Assembly: GCA_028641055.1 (NCBI GenBank)
Contig: CM054062.1
Coordinates: forward strand, 16,797,639 to 16,861,638
DNA: 64,000 nt
Reading direction: 5' to 3'
From: Alopecurus myosuroides
Lineage: Eukaryota; Streptophyta; Magnoliopsida; Poales; Poaceae
The first letter of the stretch is position 1; every line of letters starts with the position of its first letter. Of the stretch, positions 45,360 to 56,991 are shown piece after piece. The position numbers and the translations under genes were made by a program. The notes below the pieces were generated by a model, which was not told the origin of the DNA, made no database searches, and saw only the letters and a list, made by a program, of their open reading frames with translations.

Positions 45360-47389
45360 ACTCCCACCAAGCTTAGCTTATTGCTTGTCCTCAAGCAATT
45401 CAGTGACAACTGAGTGCGATAAAAGACTTTTACGAACACATTTCTTTCATATGATGTAAATATACTCACTATGTGATCAAATACTTAATTATGCTCATGA
45501 TAAGATACATGCAAGATACTGACACTTAATAGCTATGCAAACCATGAGAAGATAACAACATATTAATAATAAACAACACGAAGCATAACTATTTGCAAGA
45601 TTGAAATATTCATAATAGGATCTGACAAAGTGGTATCTCGCTTGCCCTTAAATGTGGGGAAAAACATAAATGCCAGGGCACCTCTGAAGTTCAAGGGAAT
45701 ACTAGAAGTAAAGATATCAAAGATGCAAGTATCAAGAATATATCACAATCAGCCGTGCTTTGGGACAAACACATTACACTAAGAATGATAATCATGCTCT
45801 CAAGAAGGTGCTCAAAGAATATGGCGGAGACTCAACATAAAAGTAAAATAAAGACCCTTCGCAGAGAGAAGCATGGATCACTTATGTGCTAGAGCTTTTT
45901 ATTTTATTAAACAGAGGTATTGAAAACATTTTGAGAGAGGTGTATGCTTATGTCAACGAATGGTATACAGACAATACAGTACGTCACAAGTCAACTGGAT
46001 TCACAAGAGCGGCTCCCATGGTGAAGGACGCAACTGGTGTAGAAGGTCATCCTTCTTTCTCTTTTGTTTACACAATTATATTTTGACTGATAAATCAGGG
46101 GGCAAAAAGAGTGAAGAGAATTTGTGTGTATTAATTTGGGGCTGGGCACCCCGCTGCCAGCTCTTTTATCATTTGGATAAGCGGATGAAGCCAGTAGTCC
46201 AGGGTGTGAAATCCAGTCAACAAGTGAGATAAAGATTCTCTATCTACGTCCTCATGGGGCACAAAATAGGAATAATTTTTAGCGGGTTTTAAAGATAGCA
46301 CATGAGCAATTTACTTGGAGTGGCGGTTAAATACCACATATAGGTAGGTATGGTGGACACATTTGGCAAACTTTGGTTTTCAGGGATTTGAATGCACGAG
46401 TAGAGCTCATACTCAGTACAGGTGAAGGCTAACAAATAGACAAGGAGCAACAATCAAGAGAGCAAAAACTATCATAATCATGTTTGCGACAGAGTAAAAT
46501 CAACTGAGGCATAAAATTGATACTAGAACTCTGAGAAAAAATAAATCATCGAGGCTTATTGACCTTTTGTTTTCAGTCTTAGTATGCGTGAGCATGTGCC
46601 AAGTCGATTCAAATGAAACAGTCAGAGGAGGCTACCACAATATCATACTCTTCTATGAATATAACAATGCGAACAAATATTTATGCAACGGGTAATTTAC
46701 TATTAATACATTGGAACAAAACATGAGAGAGCATGAACTATTAAGCACCATTAAGTCACATATATCTTATAAAAACAAACTAAGCATGCTCACATAGATG
46801 GATATATGTACAAAAATGAAAGCAAATAGAGTTCATACCAGCCTCTCACCACAGCTTGAATTGTCGTATATCGTCATTATTGCTATTCACTTGTGGCTCG
46901 AATAATATATAATGAAAACCAAGCTCCAATGGAATCACGGACGACTGTTGAATTCTGCAACAAACTTTACAAAACCAAAGAAGAACAACAAATATTTTTG
47001 GGTTTTTCAGTTAAAGCACGAATAAAGAGAGAGCAAGCAAACAAAGCAAAAATATTTTTGGGTTTTCAAAATGAAACAAGAACAAAAGGAAGCAAACAGC
47101 AAACAAAAGAAAATATTTTTGGGTTTTTGAATATTAAAATGCAACTAAAGAATAAAATAAACCAACTAAAGAAACAAATAGAGAGAAACAACAGAAATAT
47201 TTTTGGTCTTTTTTTGTTATCGAAAGCGAAAACAAAACAATAAAAACAAAAGAGACGAAAGAAAACGAAAACAAACAAAAGAAACAAAAGAAACTAAAAC
47301 AAACGAAAGAAAAGAAAAGATAGATATACAAAGAACCAACCGAACATGATATATAAATGAGTGTGATGTCGTTATACCTCCACCCAAGC
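45360..47389 (-). other. 3' untranslated part of the Athila-like element
   Basis: About 2 kb without coding likeness, AT-rich. Contains four copies of AATATTTTTGGGTTTT (about 46991, 47051, 47112 and 47196, the last one changed) and a purine-rich AAACAAAAGAAAC tract (47220-47330). The part 45600-45700 is related to 58250-58330, the internal region of the older LTR remnant. Confidence 0.65.
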
Positions 47390-48427
47390 TTAGGCTTTTG
47401 GTCTAAGTGGAGGTAAATCACCAAGGGGTCCAAGAGGTGCCACCCCTGTAATACGCCGAGGAGGAAAAGCCTCCTCCTGATATGTGCTCGAGGATGCGCC
47501 GGTGTACTGCATGTTGTGGTCCTCGGAAGGCGGTTCTCGCCTCTCCTGCTGCCGGTAAAACTCCATGGTGTTCATATGCTCGTCTACTTGCTCCTTGGAG
47601 AGCGACCATGGTGACCTGTCAATCTTAAACAAGACAGGCCACGTCAAAGTAACTTTCCGCTCTTCTCCATCCATATATAAAACTCTATAGACTAAGCATT
47701 CATTAGCAGAGTTAGAAGTGACAAACTGATGGGATTTCATAGCAGCAAGGTTAAGCCTATGTGGGGCAATAATTTCATCATTAGGATCAATAGAAACATG
47801 CAAAGCAGCTGCGACACGTGTAGCAATAATGCCACCAAAAATAGGCCCAGCAGCAGCAAGGCAGCGTGTAACAAGTGCACCAAGGTTGTACTTTGTGCTA
47901 CGGTTCAGTGCAGCATCAATGAAAGCAAGGTGATAACTAGAAACATTGCTAGTGTTCTCCCTACCAAGAATACTAGTACCAATATAGTAAGTAAAGTATC
48001 TAAGAGCAGGGAGTTGAATGTTCCTTATCTTCTCACGCTGGGATGAGCGATCGTCATCATTGGTGATCTCTCGGTAGATCCCCTGGAGGTCTGCTGGTCT
48101 ATCTTGAATCCTGCTTGCCATCCCGGTGGCATTCATACCTATAATAACACAAAATTCCACCAAGGACAAAGACACAGAACTGCTATATAATTTGAATGCA
48201 ACAGTTGGACCATATTGAGAGTTTTGAAATTTGAAGCTCTTAACAAAAGCTTTCGTGAGCGTGGCATACTGAGGACTTTCATCCTCCATAAAGTTGGTGA
48301 GACCAACTCTCTCAACAAGCATAAGAAAATCATCTAAAAGACCTGCACTTCTTAAAAATGTATGACAAGGGAAACTAGATGGGTAAATGGTACCGTCATC
48401 TTCTGCATCATTAATAGTTGACACCAT
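47390..48427 (-). CDS. Athila-like extra ORF in env position
   Basis: 345 codons, open throughout: the only intact long frame of this element. Motifs in order: SAGLLDDFLMLVERVGLTNFM (about 48350), SLSLVEFCVIIGMNATG, RYFTYYIGTSILGREN, AFIDAALNRSTKYNLGALVT, CLAAAGPIFGGIIATRVAAAL (about 47830), then a Pro/Arg-rich tail. No signal peptide or membrane segment is clear. Its layout resembles the ORF of the Sirevirus at 18581-20279. Function unknown; it might belong to the plant-transposon ORF families often called Athila ORF1 or putative plant transposon protein. Confidence 0.7.
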   Translation of the reverse strand: MVSTINDAEDDGTIYPSSFPCHTFLRSAGLLDDFLMLVERVGLTNFMEDESPQYATLTKAFVKSFKFQNSQYGPTVAFKLYSSSVSLSLVEFCVIIGMNATGMASRIQDRPADLQGIYREITNDDDRSSQREKIRNIQLPALRYFTYYIGTSILGRENTSNVSSYHLAFIDAALNRSTKYNLGALVTRCLAAAGPIFGGIIATRVAAALHVSIDPNDEIIAPHRLNLAAMKSHQFVTSNSANECLVYRVLYMDGEERKVTLTWPVLFKIDRSPWSLSKEQVDEHMNTMEFYRQQERREPPSEDHNMQYTGASSSTYQEEAFPPRRITGVAPLGPLGDLPPLRPKA

Positions 48428-49460
48428 AACATCTTGATTATATGATGGAATCGCTGAAGTATACGAGCGTGATGGCCTTGTCCTTCTAGGAGAATCACTC
48501 CTAAATATCTCACAAAGTTGAACCTATCCATCTCTGAAATTTTTCAACAATCATCATAAAAATTAATTTCAAGCAACTATAAGGTGGAAACTACCATAGG
48601 GACTTATATGAGAGCTAAACATACATCAAAAGTATATTATTTCTACTCAAATCAAGCATGCAAACTCACATAATCTGTCACCTACTGTGGCAAAATACTT
48701 CACTAAATAAAATTCTACTTGGATCATCGGAGGAGTCATATACCGGAGATCAAACACACCAAAAATCAGCACAAATGATGGGCTGAAGATGGAGATCGAA
48801 AATCCAGAGGAAGAACACCAAGAACACGGTTTTCAGGAAATGTTTCCAGCTTTGGGGGTGAGAGAGAAGACTTGGGCAGTGGAGAGAGTAAGTGGAGGGC
48901 CAGGGGCCCCACACCATGTGCTGGCGTCACCAGGGGCAGGCCGCGCCACCCTGGGGTGTGCCTGCCTGGTGGGTCCCCCTGGGGTCTCCCAGGTGGCTTT
49001 CTGCCCCATTTTTGACGTAAAAATTTATTATAATTTTTCTGGAATTTTCCGAGAAATTATATTTTTGAGGTATTTCCAGAATTTTAATAATTAATAAAAG
49101 CCGAGAAAACGAAAGTGAAAACATGGAAAAAAAAACCAAAACCAGAACTACAGAGGATCTATGACACTCTAATGAAATAATATCCAAAGAAAACAAAGGT
49201 GGTAGTGGTGAAAACATGCATAACCTCAGTAATCAGAGTGAAAACATCAGGAAAACATGCATAAGGATGGTGGAAAACATGATTGCACTCAAGTAATAAT
49301 GTGATAATAGAAGTAAACATGGTGAAAACAATATGGGGAAGGTGAAAACATAGTGAAAACATTGCCCATTTCATTTTAAATCATTTTGTTAACAAGGGTG
49401 ATCAAGTCTTGCTACCAAAATAATTTTATATGAAACAAAACTTTGTTTTTCACTAAATAC
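48428..49460 (-). other. deletion zone of the Athila-like element
   Basis: Where RT, RNase H and integrase should lie there is only about 1 kb without coding likeness. It includes GTGAAAACAT-type words repeated about eight times (49115-49360) and a GC-rich block at 48880-49010 that resembles the CCCACACC...GGCGC...GGTGTGGCC part of gypsy LTRs. Confidence 0.6.
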
Positions 49461-50108
49461 TCATGTTACCGCAACCTTGATAGGCATAGTCCCAATCATA
49501 ATAATATCATATTCTTTTGGTGTCTTTGGAATAGGACAATAAAATTCTCCAATCTTGATGGTCTCAACATTTTGAATGGAATTTAGACCATATTTTCTAT
49601 CAATCTTCTTAGGAAAATAAACAGTGTGCTCTTTATCATTAACATTAAAAGTAACTTTGCCTTGATTGCAATCAATAACAGCCCCTGCAGTATTAAGAAA
49701 AGGTCTTCCAAGAATAATAGACATATTATCATCTTCACGTATTTCCAACACAACAAAGTCAGTTAATATCAGACAATTAGTGGCCACTTGAACAGGAACA
49801 TTCTCACATATACCCATAGGAATAGCAGTAGACTTATCAGCCATTTGCAAAGATATATCAGTTGGTATCAATTTTTCTAGGAGGAGTCTTTTATAGAGAG
49901 TAAAAGGCATGACACTAACACCAGCTCCCAAATCACACAAAGCAGTTCTAACATAATTATTTTTAATAGAACAGGGAATAGTAGGTATACCAGGATCTCA
50001 TAGCTTCTCAGGAACCTTGCCATTAAAAGAGTAATTAGCAAGCATAGTGGAAATTTCCTCATTAGGAATGTTCCTTTTGTTAGAGACAATATCTTTCATA
50101 TATTTTGC
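49461..50108 (-). pseudogene. Athila-like aspartic protease
   Basis: After two short stretches with stops (linker 50108-49950), the frame 49940-49461 shows CDLGAGVSVMPFTLYKRL and ILGRPFLNTAGAVID, the two halves of the plant gypsy protease fold. The active-site motif reads D-L-G, common in Athila elements. The C-terminal end GEFYCPIPKTPKEYD is followed by a stop at 49461, where RT would normally begin. Confidence 0.85.
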
Positions 50109-52046
50109 TTAAGGAGGCAATTTAATAGCATCAGTTAAAGGAATTTGCAAGAACAAAGGTTTCATCCATTCACAAAACTTGTTATAATGTTCTTCTTCCT
50201 TAGATTTGTGTTTCTTACCAGTGAAAGGCATTGGTTCTTTTACCCAAGGTTCTCTCTCATTACCATGTTTATTAGCAATGAAATCTTCCTTAGTGTACTT
50301 TGTAGTTTTAGTTTGCTTTTCAGGTTCAGCTACAGGTTCTTCTTTATCAGAAGGATCATTCTTTTCATTACCACTTTCAGTTTCAGCATCAGAGATAGAT
50401 ATACTATTAGGATCTTTAGCAGGTTCAGAGGATTCTACATCAGCTTTATGTTTCTTCTTCTTTTTCCTCTTAGTATGAATAACATTATCCTTAGTTTGTT
50501 GAGAATCTTGTTCAATTCTTTTAGTATGTCCCTCAGGATATAAAGGATCTTGTGTAGCAATACCGCTTCTAGTTCTTATTTCATAAGCATGTTTTTCTTT
50601 AGAAGCATTAACTAGCAAATCTTTTTGCACTTTAGCAAGTTGATCAATTTGAGTTTGAACCATTTGAAAATGTTTAACAGGCATTTTAACATCATTAGAG
50701 GTTCTTTCTATAATACCATGCAAATCATTAATAGCTTTAGAGTTTTCCATTAGGTGGTTCTGCACTCTCATATTAAAATTATCTTGCTTAATAACATAAT
50801 TATCAAATTCATTTAAGCATTGATCAGGAGGTTTTTTATAGGGAATATCTCTAGTATCAAAATATTGGAGAGAGTGTACATCAATGGATGGTGAGTGAGG
50901 GATTGGCTTACATAATTCTTCTATAGGTGGAAGATTCTTCACATCTTCAGATTTAATACCCCTCATTTTAAGAGATTTCTTGGCTTCTCTCATCACTTCA
51001 TCATTTAATTCATGCATTCCCCTCTTTTTGGGTGTTGGTGTTGGTGTAGGTACTGGAGTAGGAGTCGGCTTAGGCTCAACCATAGTCCAATCATCATGAT
51101 TTTGGCTTATTTTAGCCATTAATTCCTCAGCTTCTTCTCGAGTCCTTTGCCTGAAAACACAACCAGCACAACTATCCAGGTATGTCCTAGATTCGGCAGT
51201 TAGTCCATTATAGAATATATCAAGAAGTTTATTATCTTGTAGCTTATGCCCAGGTGCATCTCTAACTAAAGAACCAAACCTTTCCCAAGATATAGACAAT
51301 TTCTCTTCTTCCAATTGCTTAAAATTAAATATATTTTGTAAAGCGGCATGTTGAGCACTAGCAGGAAAATATTTCTGAAAGAAAACATTAACCAAACCAA
51401 TAGGACTATCAATATATCCAGGAGACAAGTTGTTAAACCAAGTTTTAGCTTCATTTTAGCAACAAAGTAGCTACGTTTTTTAAGATCATCAGAGAATAAA
51501 GTACTCAAAGAGGAGAGCTCATTCATATGTTTCACATCACTTTCATTTTCAGTTCCAAAAAAAGTTTCTTTCTCAACAATAGATATATAATATAAATCAA
51601 GAGAGAAATCATAATCCTTATCTCTAATATGAATAGGAGAAGTGGCAAACTTAGCATCGGGAGATAATTTATATGTAACAGCACGACTTTCCATAAGACG
51701 TATAACAACATCTTTATCTTTCATAGCATGTATTTCATCAATAAGATCATCACTCAGTTCAATATAAGCATCATCTAAATCATCACTAGGAGTTTCTCAA
51801 CTTAGGTGAAAAAGCAGGAGTAACATGATTTTTATCAGGAGTTTCAGTGTTTGCAATATTTTTAGCTTTAGCAATGGTAGCATCTAAGAAAGGACCGAGA
51901 GAACCACTCTCATCAAGCACAGTAGAAGCATCATCAAAAGTATCAGAAGCATTTTTAGATTCAGCAGAAGTAGCATGTGTATCATGTGGTGGTGTAAGAA
52001 GCTTACTCATAACAGATGGTGAATCAAGAGCAACAGAGGTGTTCAA
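50109..52046 (-). pseudogene. Athila-like gag
   Basis: Capsid polyprotein in pieces. N-terminal part 52046-51786 (Ser/Thr/Asp-rich), middle part 51724 to about 51450, then the long frame 51428-50109 (439 codons) with the gag core (ISWERFGSLVRDAPGHKLQD, LLDIFYNGLTAESRTYLD), a Pro-Thr repeat (PTPTPVPTPTPTP, about 51050) and a Lys-rich acidic tail. Frame changes near 51780 and 51450 and stops inside mark decay; the frame is cut by TAA at 50111-50109 just before the protease linker. Confidence 0.85.
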
Positions 52047-52166
52047 AATTGTACCTCCTCTTGTAGTGGATGGTAATATAGGAACTCTTCAATCACGAGA
52101 CTCACCCATAATGAACGATGGCAGTAGATAATAATACTCTCCGGTGAGCTCGCAAATAAAGCTATG

Positions 52167-52185
52167 CTCCCCGGCAACGGCGCCA
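52167..52185 (-). promoter_or_regulatory. primer-binding site of the Athila-like element
   Basis: Minus strand TGGCGCCGTTGCCGGGGAG, 11 bases inside the 5' LTR. This is the usual Athila-type primer site, generally ascribed to tRNA-Asp. Confidence 0.8.
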
Positions 52186-52196
52186 AAAAATAGTCT

Positions 52197-53579
52197 TGAT
52201 GACCCACAAGTATAGGTGATCGCAACAGTCTTCGAGGGAAGTAAAACCAAAATTTATTGATTAGACACAAGGGGAGCCAAAGAATATTTGTGAGCCTTAA
52301 CAAGTGAGTTGTCAATTCACCTGCACCTGAAAGTACTTTTGTTCGCAGTGGTTTATCAGTAGTAACAGTTTTATAGCAGCAGCAGCAGTGAAATAATAAC
52401 AGCAGTAGTATGAAAACAGCAGCAGTAGTGATCGAAGTAAACATCGGGATGAAATACTGTAGGCATAGGGATGGATGAACGGGCGTTGCATGGATAAGAA
52501 AGTTCTAATAATGATCATGTCAGGGGCATTGCAGATAAATATAATAAAGCATCCAAGAACTAAGTAACCATAAGCATGTGTTCCGTAAATAGTCGTACGT
52601 GCTCGCAATGAGAACTTGCACAACATCTTTTGTCCTACCAGCCCGTGGCAGTGGGGCCTCAAAGGAACTAGTGGTAATTAAGATGTTCCTTTTAATAGAA
52701 CACCGGAGCAAAGCATTAACACTCTGTGAACACATGTGATCCTCACATTACAGCCATCCCCTCCGGTTGTCCCAATTTCTGTCACTTTGGGGCCTCGGGT
52801 TCCGGACAACAATATGTGTAAACAACTTGCATGTATGATGAAGAAACAATAATTATCATCGTGATTCAATAACATGTTCAAATCTGAGATCATGGCACTC
52901 CGGCCCAAAGTGGCAAGCATTAAGCATAACAAGTTGCAACAATGTCAATAGCACTAATAGAATATACTAGGCACTATGCCCTAACAATCATGGCATTATT
53001 ACATGAACGATCTCATCCAATCTCTACCATCCCCTTCAGCATACGGCGGGGAATTACTAGTACATGGATGGGGAAACATGGATGGTCGATGGAGAGGCGT
53101 TGGTGATGACGATGGCGATGATCTCCTCCACTTCCCCGTCCCGGCAGGGTGCGAGAAGAGGAACTTCTCATCCCCGAATCGAGGTTCAGGACGGCGGCGG
53201 CGCTCTGTTATGTTTCTGTGGAATATGACGAACCCCCTCGGGTTTTAGGGTTGAAAGCTACTTGTAGTCGAAAGGGGAGTCCGAGGGGGGTCCGGGGGGC
53301 CCACACCCTATGCTGGTGTGGCCAGGGGGACCCACGCCAGGGGGGTGTGGCCACCCTATGGCCCCTCTCCTGGCTCCCGGGGTCTTCCGAGGTGAAAACA
53401 TCAATGAGCTATTTTCTGGGCATTTTCTCGAAAGTTGATTTTTCTGCATAAAAACGAGACATCAAAGTAATTTTGCTGAAAATAGCGTTAGTCCATGTTA
53501 GTTGTATCCAAAACACACGAGTTTAGAGGAAAACAATAAGAAAAGTGTTCGGAAAAGCAGATACGTTTTCGACGTATCA
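52197..53579 (-). repeat. 5' LTR of the Athila-like element
   Basis: 1383 bp, very like the other LTR with scattered substitutions and small indels. Confidence 0.92.
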
Positions 53580-53584
53580 GTGCA

Positions 53585-53750
53585 CATAGTTGAGCCTAGA
53601 ATATTTAGGTTGTGTGCTTGTTAATTTAAAACACCTAGTTTATTTCCGCATTTAGCAGGCCTTAAACGGAAAACTTTTAGTCGCCTATTCACCCCCCCAC
53701 CACACACACACACACCTCTAGGCGGCATCGTTATACGTTGCGATACAACA
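53585..53750 (+). repeat. Sirevirus-type LTR, part 3
   Basis: Resumes the LTR of parts 1 and 2 after the GTGCA duplication. CCTATTCACCCCCC...CTCTAGGCGGCATC is the typical end of Maximus-like LTRs. It contains a short CA microsatellite (53701-53716). The end is blurred and no matching internal region or second LTR follows, so this was a solo or truncated LTR before the two insertions. Confidence 0.6.
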
Positions 53751-54023
53751 TGCCGTTCTTTTCACCCCATATTTGTCCAGTTTATACCTCTTTATGGTGT
53801 AATTATATTTCATAATTGATTTAGTAATGGTTACATCATGATCAGATTCATAATGTCATATGTAAATCTTCACACCCATATGTACTTACGAGGTTCTTTG
53901 AATCAACTTGAAAATAGTTGTTGCTCAACCGACTAAGAAATAGAAAAATGGATTTTTAAAATTCTCGCCTTCCAAATTCATGTGCATGTTTTCTTATGTG
54001 GGCGTAGAGCACGGCGGGAGGTA

Positions 54024-54288
54024 CTCACTCCGTCCGTGAATAAATATACATCTAAATTTTGCACTAAGCCGAACTTATTAAAATTTTAGCAATTTTATAG
54101 AAAAACATACCATTAATTATGGCATTAAATTGGTAGCAATAGATTTGTTCTGAAACAAAGTTTAAAAACATATCAGTTTTATATCATATATATTGCTACT
54201 TTTTAAAAAAAAAAATTGGCCAAATTTAAAAACATCAGGCTTGATATAAAATTTAAATGTACACTTCTTCAATCTTCATGGAGTAGGG
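54024..54288. mobile_element. Stowaway/mariner MITE, 265 bp
   Basis: Left end CTCACTCCGTCCGTGAATAA; right end worn (CTTCATGGAGTAGGG). TA duplications at 54022-54023 and 54289-54290. Same family as 39684-39940. Confidence 0.75.
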
Positions 54289-56136
54289 TACATTCTACGA
54301 GTAAACTAGCTCAGGCTTAACAATTAGCTCGGGCGTGATCCTGCTATTAAAAAAATAAAGATCATATTTTTTGAGTTTTTTTTTAAAATGAAAAAATGGA
54401 GGTCGCCCATGGTATATGTGTAAAAGCCAATTTTAAATACTATGTATTCTGAACTACATAAAAAGGCAGAAATATGGATCTGAGTATGTCTATTTTCGAA
54501 TATCTAAATCTATCGTATTTTGTTATTTTTGTGCAGTCTATAACATTTTGTACTTAAAATTGATATTTTGCATGTTTGTGGGGGTACGTCATTAGTTACA
54601 ACCTGATTTTTTTAACAAAAACATTTTAAGTCTTGTAAATACAGTATAAGTTTTGAATTCTTTGAATTTGCAGGAGTGCTAAAGCCACTTTCCGGTGCTT
54701 TAAGTAGAAAACAAGACACGCCCTCATAATTCTCGAGAATTGTGCGTAATTTATCACGAAAATCCATTGTACGCAACCAGCATGAAACAGGAGCAGAGCA
54801 GGGACGGATCGGAATCGCTTGGATGTCAAGCACTTGCAGTGTAGTATTCTGTGATGCGCGGGCAAGCACATGTTGCGATCCGTGTGGACCTGTCTGTGGA
54901 GAGCGAGGCTACCTTTTAAAATAGTACGAGTACAAGTCCTGTTTTGCTTTCTTCGTTAGACGCCATCCACGTGGAGAGGCTTCCAGCATCTCGCGGAGAC
55001 TGGCCATTAAAAAACACAAGCACGAGTCGTGCTGGACTCAGAGCATCCTCCATCCGTGGCACATTCTCAGCGAGATCGATCGCGATGGCCGTATCAGAAA
55101 ATGTCTCTATTGCTCCATTACGCTTGCGCAATACAGTACATTTCTCTCTCAGGAAACTAGTAGTACAGGACTGGAAAGACATCGTACTAGTTTCTGCGAT
55201 GAACTCATATTCAGTTTCGGCGTCCGTATGGGTGTGTGAAGAACTCAAAACCTGCATCTTCTCCCACGAAAAATATGCTAGAATTTCAGAGAATCATCGT
55301 GCATCCGTTATTAAGCATTACTCCTGATCATTCAGCCCAGGACTGATTCAGTTGTTGAGTGAGCTGGCAAGAAGAGCTACTACTTGGTCAGCTCTCCCGA
55401 TCCATGATCCGCTCCCCGAGTTCCGCTTGTCCCTTCCCCTCCACATGGTGGACGCACGCACGCACGCACGAGTCCAGCCATTTCCCAGGCATGATCACCG
55501 AACCGTATGCCGACGATTCCCGCACGTCATTCGGAGAGAGAACCAATCATTCGGCTCATGAGGAGCGGCACTTGAGAAAGTATTCCTGGCCGGTATGATT
55601 AGTGGAGTACACTTGTCCTGTGCGGGACGGGCCGGCAGCGTATCTTTATCCACCCGTTTGTCTACTACGGAGTACCAGTCGCACCTTGTACGTATGCAGC
55701 TGTGTATTTCCGACACTTTAATCGGATCGGAGGGAGTAGTACATTTCCTTCAAAAAGAAATTATCTCCTAAAAAATAAATCACTACATTAGCTCACTGTA
55801 CTACCTACTACGTGAACAGATGGCCGGATACAAGATCCTCCTCGACAGGGGAGGGGGCTACGCAGGCAGTTGACACGTCCGCCGTTTGTGCTTTGGTCTC
55901 TTGTTCACTCCTTGTATTTTAGCCGCAGCCATACCGTGACTTGCCTGATGGTTCTCTCGGTGTCGCCAGCGGAAGTGTGTCATATGATTCGTAAAATATA
56001 CGCCGCGTACACGTAGCACATGCTGTACCATAATCGCACGCGATTCGTTTTAGACTCTCGCAAATAGGGATGATATATCGGGTGGCACACGGGATAAGCT
56101 ACCTCAAACCAACAAAAAAAATAGGGATGATATATA

Positions 56137-56260
56137 CTCCCTCCGTCCAACAATAGATGACTTCTATTAGTCTATATATGAATGTATTTAGACATGTTTT
56201 AGTGTTTAGATATATTCATATATAGACAAATGCAAGTCATCTATTATTGAACGGAGGGAG
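56137..56260. mobile_element. Stowaway MITE, 124 bp
   Basis: Ends CTCCCTCCGTCCAACAATAG and CTATTATTGAACGGAGGGAG, inner arms also pair (GATGACTT / AAGTCATC). TA duplications at 56135-56136 and 56261-56262. Confidence 0.92.
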
Positions 56261-56991
56261 TATACGGGAGGATACGTGTCTAAAAGTTATCTATCACCAC
56301 TAATATAAAAAGCAGGAGCCTGTTTTGATGGATGAATTCAAAGCATCCAAATTTAACTCATCCAGTAGATGAAAAATAAAACTAAAAAAATAGTACGCAC
56401 TTTCTGATCACTCCACACAATTTAGTTGAATGATTTATCGGATTTTGTTATTTGTCTGTGAACTGATTACCAATTAGGCAGCAGTCAAATCTCCTGTCCA
56501 ACCCATTAACCTGCTTGCCTAGGTGAAATGTGCTTTATCAGTAGATTTTGTACCTAGTTTTATTTGTATTTTCCTTGTTGCTGCATGTACTAGTTGTCAT
56601 TTCGTCCAACCCTAGGGAGATAGAGGCAGAAAGAGTAGCCCGGAATTTTCTCGTCCCGTCCACAGGCGAATGAGTATTAGGGCGTGTTTGGTTGCAAACT
56701 GTCAATTTCGATCTTTTGCATTCGTGGTCTCGGCGGGTCTAGCCAAAGAAAAGCGCGACTTGGGACATGTTCTGCATTATGTTTGGTTGCCCACAAAATT
56801 CTAGCCAGGCTCGTTTCGCTAGGATCAAGAGAATGGATTCTGGTTCTTTGGTGGGTTGTAAGTCCAAGACAAATGCAAAGTGCGGCTGTTTGGTTACCCC
56901 ACCTACGCTACTGCTCTCACCACCTCTCTCTGTGGTGAGCTTACCAGCATAAATGACGGGCATAAGAGTAACAGGAAAAAACATGCATAAT

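Larger units (their letters stand above)
43971..53579 (-). mobile_element. Athila-like Ty3/gypsy retrotransposon, internally deleted
   Basis: 9609 bp with target duplication GTGCA at 43966-43970 and 53580-53584. LTRs of 1389 and 1383 bp start TGATGACCCACAAGTATAGG and end GACGTATCA on the plus strand. Coding strand is minus: gag, protease, then an extra ORF. No reverse transcriptase, RNase H or integrase block could be found between protease (ends 49461) and the extra ORF (starts 48427), so the element needed a helper. Lineage follows from the TGGCGCCGTTGCCGG primer site and the gag; a Sabrina/WHAM-like name would be inference. Confidence 0.92.
53751..56991. other. intergenic DNA with MITEs
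   Basis: No gene recognised; short ORFs lack family likeness. An ACGC microsatellite lies at 55452-55470. A lone CGGAGGGAGTAGTA Stowaway end is at about 55727. GGGATGATATAT occurs twice (about 56068 and 56123). At 56680 GGGCGTGTTTGGTTGC resembles the end of a grass hAT or Harbinger MITE, but no partner end was found. Confidence 0.45.

Noticed and set aside
47066..47433. Phe/Val-rich hydrophobic ORFs on the minus strand, possibly a membrane protein
   Set aside because: Product of T-rich simple sequence opposite an AAAC/AAAG tract.
56680..56990. Complete hAT or Harbinger MITE starting GGGCGTGTTTGGTTGC
   Set aside because: No matching inverted end or target duplication found.
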